NCBI GenBank assembly: GCA_013285915.1
Contig: JABDGS010000009.1
Span: 1 to 61,803, forward strand
DNA length: 61,803 bases
Direction: 5' to 3'
Source of the DNA: Bacteroidota bacterium
GTDB lineage: Bacteria > Bacteroidota > Bacteroidia > Chitinophagales > Chitinophagaceae
Shown: piece by piece, positions 53,611-61,803 of the stretch
Numbering within the stretch: position 1 is the stretch's first letter
Layout: each line of letters begins with the position of its first letter
Translations under genes and position numbers: made by a program
The notes under the pieces: model-generated
Databases searched by the model: none
The model's input: the letters and a program-made list of their open reading frames with translations, nothing else
Told to the model about the DNA's origin: nothing

Positions 53611-53626
53611 ATTTAAATATTTCACG

Positions 53627-54424
53627 TTGCATTTTGCCTCAAATATTAAATTTCTGCGAGAACGAAAAGGATTGAGTCAGGAAGTGTTATCTTCTGATTT
53701 ATCCTTGACGCGTGCTAAAATTGCCGCCTATGAAATCAATCATACCAAAAATCCTTCTTTAAAGGATTTAAATGCTCTATCTGAATATTTTTCCATATCA
53801 GTTGATGCCTTATTAAAGGTCGAATTAGCAAAAATATCGGACTATAGGTTGAGATTGCTTGAAGAAGGGAAACATACCGGGGCTGATTTACGTGTGGTGG
53901 TAACAACCGTCACCCCAAATAATGAGGAAAATATTGAATTTGTTCCTTTGAAAGCACAAGCGGGTTATTTAACTGGGTATGCTGACCCTGATTTTATTTC
54001 CAAGTTGCCAACATTTGATTTACCACAATTGCCAAAGGGCAAAAAGTATCGAATGTTTCCAATTCAAGGCGACTCAATGCTACCAATTCCCGATGGCGCT
54101 GCAGTAATTGGTGAATATATTGAGGACTGGCTAAATATAAAAGACGGGCAATTATGCATTGTTGTCACAAAAACAGAAGGGATAGTTTTTAAAGAAGTTA
54201 ATAACAAAATAAAGGAAGGCCGCATCCTAGTTTTACGATCACTGAATTCAATTTACAGCCCTTATACGGTTTCAGTTGAAGATATTATTGAACTCTGGAG
54301 ATATAAGTGTTTTATTAGTGAAAGTATTCCTGATAATGGTGAGTGCTCAGTTCGCAAGCTTTATGAAGAAATAATGGGTATGAAAATGGAACTAAAGACA
54401 ATTTTAAAAAAGGTTAGCGCATAA
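53627..54424 (+). CDS. XRE-family repressor with LexA-like S24 peptidase domain
   Basis: A 265-residue protein. The TTG at 53627 is preferred because it starts LHFASNIKFLRERKGLSQEVL, the usual beginning of such proteins; a TTG at 53594 is the alternative. Residues 1-65 are an XRE helix-turn-helix. The C-terminal half is a S24/LexA fold with Ser150 in QGDSM and Lys189 in GIVFKEV. An Ala-Gly pair at 112-113 (KAQAGYLTGY) is where LexA-type self-cleavage would occur. Spacing from cleavage site to Ser to Lys (38 and 39) is close to that of LexA. It lies 88 bp before the methyltransferase gene and probably controls it and itself. Confidence 0.9.
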   Translation: MHFASNIKFLRERKGLSQEVLSSDLSLTRAKIAAYEINHTKNPSLKDLNALSEYFSISVDALLKVELAKISDYRLRLLEEGKHTGADLRVVVTTVTPNNEENIEFVPLKAQAGYLTGYADPDFISKLPTFDLPQLPKGKKYRMFPIQGDSMLPIPDGAAVIGEYIEDWLNIKDGQLCIVVTKTEGIVFKEVNNKIKEGRILVLRSLNSIYSPYTVSVEDIIELWRYKCFISESIPDNGECSVRKLYEEIMGMKMELKTILKKVSA

Positions 54425-54512
54425 GTGAATGTAGGAAGAACGTGTGAAATTATGGCTTCGTTCGACATAAAATTTATTATTACCTTGGAAGCATGTAAGA
54501 TATAGTCAGAAA

Positions 54513-57401
54513 ATGGCACAAACTGTATTTAAAGATAACATTATCGCACTGGATTTTACCTTTAAAAAAGGCAATGGCAGTGGTGTTGTGCTGGTTTCAG
54601 AGTATGATTCCAATGCCCCTAACTTGTCTCCCCATGAAATGTTTGCACTTGAGACTGCGAAAGATTTTCAAGCAGATGCCGTCTATTTTCGTTATTTTGA
54701 TGATGGCCGGGAAGCTATACCCCAGGTTTATATCTATGATAACACCGCAGGAATCCTAAATGGTAAAGAAGCAGACGTTCATATCAAGGTTTGGAGCGGA
54801 TGCTATATCCCTATTTTCATTTTTATTGAAAAAAATCAGGTTAGGATATTCGATGCTAGGAAAAAGATACAGGTACAGAATGATCAACTTACCACGTCAC
54901 CTATTGAAACTATTGCTCTTGCAGGTGAAATATTTAAGCAATTTTCAGCAAAAGACTTTGATAGCGGGTTATTTTGGGAAGAAAGGAAAAATCAAAGGAA
55001 ATTCCAATTTACTACTTCAGCATACAAAGACCTTATAGAAGGCCTTAAGAAAGTTTATGAAGATTTTCAATTGGTGTCCAATCTCAATTCTCATGTTGCG
55101 CTAAAATTATTAGTACAATGCCTGTTAATAAAATATCTAGAGGAGCGAGATGAAGAGAGCGGCAATGGTTATTTTGCAAAATCATTCTTTAAAAACCACT
55201 TTAGTTGCAATAATTTTTGCGAAGTCATACGAAAAGGACAATTAATTGATTTACTTGATAAGCTTTCCCAAAACTTCAATGGTAAAATATTTGAATGGAA
55301 TAAAGAAGAAGAAAAGGAAGAGCGTAACGCTATCAAAAACGCTAAAGTTAAGAAGCTGGCAGATTATTTAGATGGTAATAACAAAAATGAGCAGTTCGTT
55401 CTTTGGCGCCTGTACTCCTTCTCGCATTTGCCGGTTGAATTAATAAGCTCAGTGTACGAAGAATTGCTTGGAAAGGGGAAAAAAGATACAGTCTATACGC
55501 CTGACATGATAGCCAGTACTCTTATTGATGAGTGCATGCCTTTAAAGACCCCACAAGAGGACTTTAAGCTAATTGACATCAGTTGCGGTTCGGGAATATT
55601 CCTTGTGAAAGCCTACAAGCGAATTATACAGTGGTGGCGTTATAAGCGCTGGCTTGAAACAGGTTCATTGGAAAAGCCTGACCAAAATACACTTCAATCT
55701 TTATTAACCACATCCATATATGGGATAGACGTTCAAGGTGATGCTGTTAAGCTTGCAATATTTAGCTTAGCTTTAGCTTTACTTGACGAATTAGATCCAA
55801 AAACTATCTGGACAAAACTCCGATTCCAAAATTTAAATAATCAAAATATTCTTGAAAAAGATTTTTTTGAGTTTAAATCTGGCTTGGCACATAAATTTTC
55901 CCTGGTTATTGGAAACCCGCCCTTCAATCCACCAAATGGCTTGAGTAATGGAGATTACAAGACTGTTTTAAAAAAACAGTTTAATTATGATCCTCTTTTC
56001 AAAATCCCTGACCATAATATTGCACTTATGTTTTTGGCTGAAGGCATGAACCTGCTAAAGCCTGACGGGTTATTGTGTTTGATACAACCTTCTGCTCCCC
56101 TGCTTTATCAGGAGGATAATAGTTTTATTAATGAGATGTTTTCCAAGTATAACTTGTTGCAAGTTATAGACTTCACAAAACTTGGGAGTGTTTTATGGGG
56201 AAGCGCCAATATAGCTACGGCGGCTGTTTTTGTCCAAAATTCAAAACCGGATGATAATCCAGTTGTACATATCACTGTTAACGATACCATCGCCAATACT
56301 AAAAAAATATTTTTAGAACTAGATCATTACGACTTTCATTTTCTGCCTAAAAAAACAGCAATTTCCAATCCATTTATTTGGAAAGCGGATTTTATCGGTG
56401 GTGGCCGGATTGCGTCATTAATTGAAAAACTATCTCAAATTCGTACGCTTGAGTCCTTCTTAAAAGAAAAGGAGATTGCCGGATGGTTTGTAGGAGAAGG
56501 TTTTCAAGAGAGTTCAAAGGGGCAGCCTGCAACTTATATTACCGGGAAGAATTATCTGCCTACTGAAGCATTTACCGAGCAAGGAATTGATTGGCAGGAG
56601 GTTTATCCTTGTGATGTCGAAAAATTTCATAGAGCGAAAAATGAAAAGCTATATACCCCCCCGCATATATTATTAAAGGCGAATATTGGCCGCAAAAACC
56701 TTTTAGTTCAATATACAGACAAGTATTTGGTGTTTAGGGACAAGATAATAGGCATTCATGCTCCCAAAAAAGAGAAAGAGCAGCTTACAGAGCTATATGA
56801 TTATTTCATACAGAATAACGATTTGTTACGGTTTTATATAGCCTGTACGAGTAGCCAGCTATTGGTAAACAGGGCTACAGCTCTTCTAAAAGAAGATTTA
56901 ATGAGAATACCCTATCCTGGCGACGTCACAAAAATTAAACTTTCCCAGGCAGAAAATATTCTTGTAAATGATGTACTTAAATTTCAGTTGAACACCGAGA
57001 ACAAAGAAAAACTCTACGAAAACGCAAACGAGTTAGAACTAAAAAATTATGCAAAGGTTTTTTCAAAAACACTTAATAGCGTATACCAAGCAAATGAGAA
57101 AGAATTCCAGTTATTTAAAATTTTAGATACGGGTAGTTATTATGCGCTGCATTTTGAGTACTCAGCTGGTGCACTTAAAAGTATATCGGAAGAAAATACA
57201 GACCTTGAACAATATCTGAACGATCTAATCCCACCATCACAAAAAAAGAAAACAAATCTTCACATTCAAAGAATACTGAAATTCTATAGTAAGGATTCAA
57301 TTGTTTTATCCAAACCAAAACAACTGAGGTATTGGCTCCAATCTGTTGCTTTAAGAGATGCTGACGAAACTTTTGCTGATTATTTTAAAGCCGGCTTTTA
57401 A
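54513..57401 (+). CDS. Eco57I-type N6-adenine DNA methyltransferase
   Basis: A 962-residue protein. The N-terminal about 150 residues (ADAVYFRYFDDGREAIPQVYIYD, then HIKVWSGCYIPIFIFIEKNQVRIF) resemble the start of Eco57I-like type IIG enzymes. Methyltransferase motif X/I is TPDMIASTLIDECM...LIDISCGSGIFLVKAY (about 330-362), and motif IV is NPPF at about 467, typical of N6-adenine enzymes. The part after about 600 looks like a target-recognition domain (GWFVGEGF...TYITGKNYLP...PPHILLKANIG). No clear nuclease triad was seen in this chain. Its stop overlaps the next gene's ATG by one base. A/T-rich relative to accBC. Confidence 0.88.
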   Translation: MAQTVFKDNIIALDFTFKKGNGSGVVLVSEYDSNAPNLSPHEMFALETAKDFQADAVYFRYFDDGREAIPQVYIYDNTAGILNGKEADVHIKVWSGCYIPIFIFIEKNQVRIFDARKKIQVQNDQLTTSPIETIALAGEIFKQFSAKDFDSGLFWEERKNQRKFQFTTSAYKDLIEGLKKVYEDFQLVSNLNSHVALKLLVQCLLIKYLEERDEESGNGYFAKSFFKNHFSCNNFCEVIRKGQLIDLLDKLSQNFNGKIFEWNKEEEKEERNAIKNAKVKKLADYLDGNNKNEQFVLWRLYSFSHLPVELISSVYEELLGKGKKDTVYTPDMIASTLIDECMPLKTPQEDFKLIDISCGSGIFLVKAYKRIIQWWRYKRWLETGSLEKPDQNTLQSLLTTSIYGIDVQGDAVKLAIFSLALALLDELDPKTIWTKLRFQNLNNQNILEKDFFEFKSGLAHKFSLVIGNPPFNPPNGLSNGDYKTVLKKQFNYDPLFKIPDHNIALMFLAEGMNLLKPDGLLCLIQPSAPLLYQEDNSFINEMFSKYNLLQVIDFTKLGSVLWGSANIATAAVFVQNSKPDDNPVVHITVNDTIANTKKIFLELDHYDFHFLPKKTAISNPFIWKADFIGGGRIASLIEKLSQIRTLESFLKEKEIAGWFVGEGFQESSKGQPATYITGKNYLPTEAFTEQGIDWQEVYPCDVEKFHRAKNEKLYTPPHILLKANIGRKNLLVQYTDKYLVFRDKIIGIHAPKKEKEQLTELYDYFIQNNDLLRFYIACTSSQLLVNRATALLKEDLMRIPYPGDVTKIKLSQAENILVNDVLKFQLNTENKEKLYENANELELKNYAKVFSKTLNSVYQANEKEFQLFKILDTGSYYALHFEYSAGALKSISEENTDLEQYLNDLIPPSQKKKTNLHIQRILKFYSKDSIVLSKPKQLRYWLQSVALRDADETFADYFKAGF

Positions 57402-58086
57402 TGTTAAAGGATATATTATACAAACATAACGCTATCGGCAATGCGGATTTAACCGCTCCGGCTAATCATGCAGTTTCTACCCTGTTAGAATTTATAGAAA
57501 AGAGAATCGGTGGCTTTCGTAATTACTATATGAGTTTTAGTAGTTCTGATAAGGAAAATTTCATAACAAATAATCTCGTCAACTACTTTAATAGTTGGTT
57601 AAGCGATGATACAGCGGGATACATTCCTTACAAATTTTCTTTCCAAAAAAAAATCCGGCCCAGGAGGATTCGGCAAAGGAAACTGATGTCGGTATTTATA
57701 TTCTAAATACTTCAACTCCTACTAATACCATCTTTGAATTTGAGGCCAAACGTCTTTCTGATTCCTCTAATAATACTGAATATGTCTATGGTGATAGAGG
57801 GGGGATCGAGCGGTTCAAACGAAATCAACATGCAAATCACCTAAATAGAGCAGGGATGTTTGGATATATTCAGTCAAACAATGTGTTGCATTGGTTGGGT
57901 AAAATAAATGAGTGGATTACGAAATGTTCTTCAGAAAGTACCGATGATATTGAATGGACAAAACCAGAAGAAAAATTATCTCTTGAAGTATCTGAAAGTA
58001 CAATCAATAAATATAAATCATTAAATTCTAGAAGGAATAATCAACCCATTTTACTTTCTCATTACTTTATAGACTTAACATCATAA
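57401..58086 (+). pseudogene. PD-(D/E)XK-like nuclease gene broken at an A9 run
   Basis: Read through, this is one gene of about 229 codons, translationally coupled to the methyltransferase. The frame from 57401 breaks at a nine-base A run (57645-57653); one added (or two lost) A's lead into the frame that continues KKNPAQEDSAKETDVGIYIL and ends at 58086. The second part contains Asp (57685) in ETDVGIYI and Glu/Lys in EFEAKRL (57742-57750), a D-(X)n-ExK arrangement as in restriction nucleases. It probably cuts DNA not modified by the partner. Broken state may be an assembly error. Confidence 0.7.
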
Positions 58087-58675
58087 AAAGCGATTGATAA
58101 TGTAAAGACACACGCACTGTTGATACAAGTCTAACCCAAAAAAGCATAATCTCCCCCTCAACTATTTATTTTCCCTCACTAAGAACAAGTTCGCTTCCAC
58201 ATTCAGCGCTTCAGCCGGCTATTCGTAGAGTTCCGTAGGGGCTCTACGAATTATTTAATAAATTCCAGTCTTTGACTGGCTTTTGAAAAACTACAGCCGC
58301 AATGTACGACCGCAGCCCACCAAAGCTATACAGCCCATCCCCAAAAATCATTCTTCCTTTGCGCCCTTGCGTCTTTGCGTGACACCCATCCCTATCTGCG
58401 CGCCAGCATTATTAATACTTATAAGGTTTTTAGAAACCTTATAAGTATTCTCTCCGCTTCATAGCAGGCTTCTTTAAAAAACTCCGTGCCACTCAATGCA
58501 AAACGCTGCGTTACTCTGTGTCCCCAATTACCTATAATCCCGGCGCCCCTTAAAACAGTGTGAATCATGCAAATTAATATCATAATCGTATAACAGTCAG
58601 CCTGTGGTGTTAGCATATTTTTGTGGATTAGTTGAAAATTTTTTAACCACGCAACTAGTACCATAAAACATAACC
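58087..58675. repeat. gene-free spacer with three perfect inverted repeats
   Basis: Hairpins: ATTCGTAGAG/CTCTACGAAT (58221-58230 and 58242-58251), CCAGTC-TTT-GACTGG (58265-58279), and a 16-bp perfect stem with a 4-base loop (58414-58429 and 58434-58449, core CTTATAAGG). The last has no T tract. Word-like repeats (cccttgcgtctttgcgtg, ctccgtgccactc, gttactctgtgtcccc) lie at 58360-58525. AAAAAGCGATTG at 58084 repeats the tail seen at 51.7 and 52.2 kb. No gene was seen. Confidence 0.75.
58616..58623 (+). promoter_or_regulatory. -7 box (TATTTTTG) of the Ig-like lipoprotein gene
   Basis: Exact TAnnTTTG match 52 bp before the ATG at 58676. No good -33 TTTG at normal spacing was found. Confidence 0.45.
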
Positions 58676-61507
58676 ATGAAAAACCATTCTTCCGCAAGTG
58701 AAGGGCAGTTATTACCCCTATTTAAAAGCTATCCCAAAATTTTCCGCAGCACCTGGATTGTCTTATTGTTCGGCGTTTTTTTTGCAGGCTGTTCAAAAGT
58801 TACTGAGGTAGCAGGGCTTACCGGGGTTTGCCCAAAAGTAATTTCAACAAGTCCGGCCGATGCTGCTGCTGATGTAAACCTGGATAAGGCAGTAAGCGCT
58901 ACTTTTAACGAGCCTGTTAATGCGACCAGCATTACTTCTGCAACGTTCACATTAAAACAGGGTACAACGCCCATAGCTGGTGTAATTAGCTATAACGACT
59001 CAACGGCTACTTTTACCCCAACAAATAACTTATTGCCTGATACAAAATACACCGGTACAATTACCACCGGCGTTAAAGATAAGGCGGGCAATTCGCCGGT
59101 AAGCGATTATGTTTGGACGTTTACAACCGGCGCGGGCCCCGACGTTATAGCACCAACCGTTTCTTCCACCGACCCTGCAAATGCCGCTACCGGTGTGGCT
59201 TTTAATAAAAAGATCTCTGCCACTTTCAGCGAGCTGATGGATTCGTTAACTATTAATGCAACAACATTTGCGCTGGCAAATACTACCGCCGGCGGAACCA
59301 AATTAACCGGAACGGTTACATACACGGGTACTACCGCGATGTTTTCTCCGTCGGTTGATTTGTTACCCAACACAACGTATACAGCAACTATTACAACAGG
59401 CGCTAAAGACCTTGCGGGCAACAGGCTTGTAAGCAATTATACGTGGAGCTTTACAACGGGCGCAGCGCCTGATATTATTTTGCCCACTGTAGTTTCAACA
59501 GATCCTTTGAAAGATGCAGTTGGTGTGCCTTTTAATAAAAAGATCACAGCCACTTTCAGCAAAACGATGGATGCGTCAACTATTTCTTCAACAACCTTTT
59601 CACTGGCAAATACCACGTTAGGCGGGTCGTCAGTACAGGGCACAGTTACCTACAGCGGCACAACTGCGGTGTTTTCGCCTGGCGTTATCCTTTTACCTAA
59701 CACCACTTATACAGCCGTTATAACCACGGCCGCTAAAGACATGGCAGGTAACGGCCTTTTAAATAATTATATATGGAGCTTTACCACAGGGGCAGGGCCA
59801 TCTATTATACCGCCTGTAGTAATTTCAACAGATCCTGCGAATTTGGCTATTAATGTGCCGCTTACCAAAAAAATTGGCGCAACGTTTAGCGAAGCGATGG
59901 ACCCAATGACTATTTCCACCGCAACTTTTTCGGTGGTTAATACAACGCTGGGTGGCATTACAGTACCAGGAACGGTTTCTTACAGCGGTACCACTGCTGT
60001 ATTTTCCCCTGCAAGCAGCCTGTCATCAGGTATCACTTATACGGCTACAATTTCAACAGGTGCTAAAGACCTTGCAGGTAATGCAATGGTAAGCAGTTAC
60101 AACTGGAGTTTTACAACCGGCGCAGCGCTTGACGTAACGCCACCTACGGTGGTTTCAACCAATCCTCTAAATAATGCTGCTAATGTGGCTTTAAATAAAA
60201 CGGTTACAGCAACATTTAGCGAAAAGATGAACCCTTTAACCATAAACAATACTACGGTTGTATTAAAAAATGGTGCAACAATAATTGCGGGTACGGTTAC
60301 ATACAACGGCACAACAGCTACTTTTTCACCGTCAAGTAACCTGGCTTACAATACAACATATACAGGTACTATTACAACAGGTGCTAAAGACCTTGCAGGC
60401 AATGCACTTGTAAACGATTATGTTTGGAGCTTTACTACCCTTGCGGCGCCTGTACCGCCAACAGTAATTTCTACAAATCCTTTAAATAATGCCATTAACG
60501 TGGCGCTAAATAAAAAGGTAACTGCCACTTTTAGCAAGGCTATGAACCAGCTAACTATTAACAACGCAACATTTGTGTTGAAAAATGGTGCAATAGCAGT
60601 TGCAGGAACGGTTACATATTCAGGTACAACGGCAACTTTTGCTCCGTTAGCAAACCTTCTTTCTAATACCGTTTACACAGCCACCATCAGCACGGGGGCA
60701 CAGGATGTTGCGGGCAATGCACTGGTTAACGATTATGTGTGGAGCTTTACAACAGCGCCACCAATTATACCACCACTATTAGGCAGTATTTCAATTTTTG
60801 GTGCGTTTGGCGGAAGCGCCGGTATAACTAACCAGGGCCTGAATACTGTGATAAACAATGGCAGTATCGGTACCACTGGCGCCTCAACACTGGTTACGGG
60901 TTTTCATGATGAAACAACAGGCGATATTTACACAGAAACACCGCTTAATGTAGGCGATGTAAAAGGCAGAATATATACTGCACCGCCAGCACCGGGCAAT
61001 GCAACCTCGTTCTCAATTGCTACCCAGGGCCTGCTTGATGCAAACCAGGCTTACCTGGCTATTTCACCGGCTTCAAAACCTGGGGGTTCTGATCCGGGTG
61101 CGGGCGAATTGGGTGGTTTAACATTACAGCCTGGTGTTTACAAATCAGCAGGCGGCGCATTTAAAATAACAAATGGCGACCTTACACTTGACGCAAAGGG
61201 TGACCCGAATGCTGTGTGGATATTTCAGGCCCCAACGTCTCTCACAGTAGGTATTGCCGGACCAACCGGGGCAAGAAATGTTATGTTGATAAACGGTGCA
61301 ACTGCAAATAATGTGTTTTGGTATGTTGGCAGTGCAGCCACTATTAACGGTGCTGGCGGTGGAATTATGACAGGAAACATTATAGCATCAGCAGGTGTTA
61401 CTTTCTCAACCGCGGGCAATGCTGTTCAAACTGTACTTAACGGACGGGCAATTTCTTTAAATGCTTCGGTTACTATGGTAAATACAACCGTTAACGTGCC
61501 TCAATAA
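58676..61507 (+). CDS. surface lipoprotein with six SbsA Ig-like repeats and a DUF3494 ice-binding-like domain
   Basis: A 943-residue protein. The N-terminus has a long signal with lipobox FFAGC (Cys near residue 38). Residues about 45-700 are six Big_5/SbsA-type Ig repeats of about 105 residues (PTVVSTNP..NA..V.LNK.ITATFS..M). Repeats 2-4 carry a LANTT.GG insert, repeats 5-6 the LKNGA form. Residues about 705-943 match DUF3494 (LLGSISIFGAFGGSAGITNQG, LQPGVYK, LDAKGDPNAVWIFQ, ARNVMLINGATANNVFWYVG), the beta-helix fold of microbial ice-binding proteins. It probably stretches the domain away from the cell as an ice or surface adhesin. Confidence 0.93.
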   Translation: MKNHSSASEGQLLPLFKSYPKIFRSTWIVLLFGVFFAGCSKVTEVAGLTGVCPKVISTSPADAAADVNLDKAVSATFNEPVNATSITSATFTLKQGTTPIAGVISYNDSTATFTPTNNLLPDTKYTGTITTGVKDKAGNSPVSDYVWTFTTGAGPDVIAPTVSSTDPANAATGVAFNKKISATFSELMDSLTINATTFALANTTAGGTKLTGTVTYTGTTAMFSPSVDLLPNTTYTATITTGAKDLAGNRLVSNYTWSFTTGAAPDIILPTVVSTDPLKDAVGVPFNKKITATFSKTMDASTISSTTFSLANTTLGGSSVQGTVTYSGTTAVFSPGVILLPNTTYTAVITTAAKDMAGNGLLNNYIWSFTTGAGPSIIPPVVISTDPANLAINVPLTKKIGATFSEAMDPMTISTATFSVVNTTLGGITVPGTVSYSGTTAVFSPASSLSSGITYTATISTGAKDLAGNAMVSSYNWSFTTGAALDVTPPTVVSTNPLNNAANVALNKTVTATFSEKMNPLTINNTTVVLKNGATIIAGTVTYNGTTATFSPSSNLAYNTTYTGTITTGAKDLAGNALVNDYVWSFTTLAAPVPPTVISTNPLNNAINVALNKKVTATFSKAMNQLTINNATFVLKNGAIAVAGTVTYSGTTATFAPLANLLSNTVYTATISTGAQDVAGNALVNDYVWSFTTAPPIIPPLLGSISIFGAFGGSAGITNQGLNTVINNGSIGTTGASTLVTGFHDETTGDIYTETPLNVGDVKGRIYTAPPAPGNATSFSIATQGLLDANQAYLAISPASKPGGSDPGAGELGGLTLQPGVYKSAGGAFKITNGDLTLDAKGDPNAVWIFQAPTSLTVGIAGPTGARNVMLINGATANNVFWYVGSAATINGAGGGIMTGNIIASAGVTFSTAGNAVQTVLNGRAISLNASVTMVNTTVNVPQ

Positions 61508-61514
61508 CATCCTT

Positions 61515-61543
61515 CATCCCGCTCTGTTGAGCGGGATGTTTTT
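61515..61543 (+). terminator. terminator of the DUF3494 gene
   Basis: CATCCCGCTC (61515-61524) pairs perfectly with GAGCGGGATG (61529-61538) around TGTT and is followed by TTTTT. It lies 44 bp before the next ATG. Confidence 0.93.
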
Positions 61544-61586
61544 ATCAATATAGAAACAATACAACTAATTTTTAAAAGAATATTAT

Positions 61587-61803
61587 ATGTTACAAGTTTA
61601 TAAAACAGGGCAAAAATTCACGATCATTTTTATGGTATTGGTTTTTGCCTGTGCAACAGGTTATTCACAACAGGTAAAGCGCCCCCAACCAGTTTGGTGG
61701 TTTGGCGAATCAGTTGCAGCAAACTTTAACCAATACCGTGGTACCACACAAATGCTCAACAGCAACTTAACTGTGCCCACGGCTTTTCATAAAGGCAATG
61801 GGG
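61587..61803 (+). CDS. outer-membrane protein, partial (N-terminus only)
   Basis: The frame begins at the ATG at 61587 and runs off the right edge, 72 codons visible. It has a signal peptide (FTIIFMVLVFACATGYSQ) followed by PVWWFGESVAANFNQYRGTTQ, which resembles the start of barrel-plus-OmpA proteins that often follow DUF3494 genes in Bacteroidota (general knowledge). The separate terminator upstream means it has its own promoter or depends on read-through. Identification as OmpA-like is tentative. Confidence 0.6.
   Translation, partial: MLQVYKTGQKFTIIFMVLVFACATGYSQQVKRPQPVWWFGESVAANFNQYRGTTQMLNSNLTVPTAFHKGNG

Overview
The window looks like a chromosomal segment of a Bacteroidota bacterium, most likely family Chitinophagaceae; the family is an inference from overall protein character, not a database match. 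Supporting signs are many secreted proteins with signal peptides ending in SFSQ or FAQ, carboxypeptidase-regulatory-like domains, -7 promoter boxes of the TAnnTTTG type, an envelope-rich gene set, a mitochondrial-type citrate synthase and word-like intergenic repeats.

1-29 kb. Housekeeping genes (3-hydroxybutyryl-CoA dehydrogenase, Mrp ATPase, PaiB-like protein, glycerophosphodiesterase, pyrF, scoB, symporter, O-methyltransferase, LysM glucosaminidase, hpt) are mixed with envelope genes. Two blocks stand out. One is an ECF sigma factor operon (8.5-12.5 kb, minus strand) whose second gene joins an anti-sigma-like N-terminus, one membrane helix and an outer-membrane-type barrel. The other is a DUF58 / transglutaminase / MoxR / repeat-protein operon (22.2-29.3 kb, minus strand) beside a convergent von Willebrand A protein.

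29-51 kb. A methyltransferase, a frameshifted lipoprotein, citrate synthase, TrmO, a Pif1-type helicase with HRDC and HTH tails, a tandem pair of Uma2-family genes, a PP2C-like phosphatase, a GH3 glucosidase broken by two frameshifts, a GH36 alpha-galactosidase, lpdA, a TonB-C protein, a Gly-rich RRM protein, an EF-P with Arg at position 32 instead of the PGK lysine, and accB-accC.

51-58.6 kb is an accessory region. It holds 1.2 kb of repeats without genes, an orphan phage-type packaging gene (gp3-like), the 3' half of a tRNA-Leu(TAA) with its terminator and a tandem 10-bp repeat (a candidate attachment site without a visible integrase), then a three-gene cluster: a LexA-like XRE/S24 repressor with its own candidate operator, an Eco57I-type adenine methyltransferase, and a small PD-(D/E)XK-like nuclease gene broken at a homopolymer. 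This is the best candidate for an unusual system: restriction-modification or defence under a self-cleaving repressor.

58.6-61.8 kb holds a surface lipoprotein with six SbsA-type Ig-like repeats and a C-terminal DUF3494 ice-binding-like domain, followed by the start of an outer-membrane protein gene. Four frameshifts in three genes all lie in A-homopolymers, so sequencing error, slippage and real decay must be told apart before calling those genes dead.
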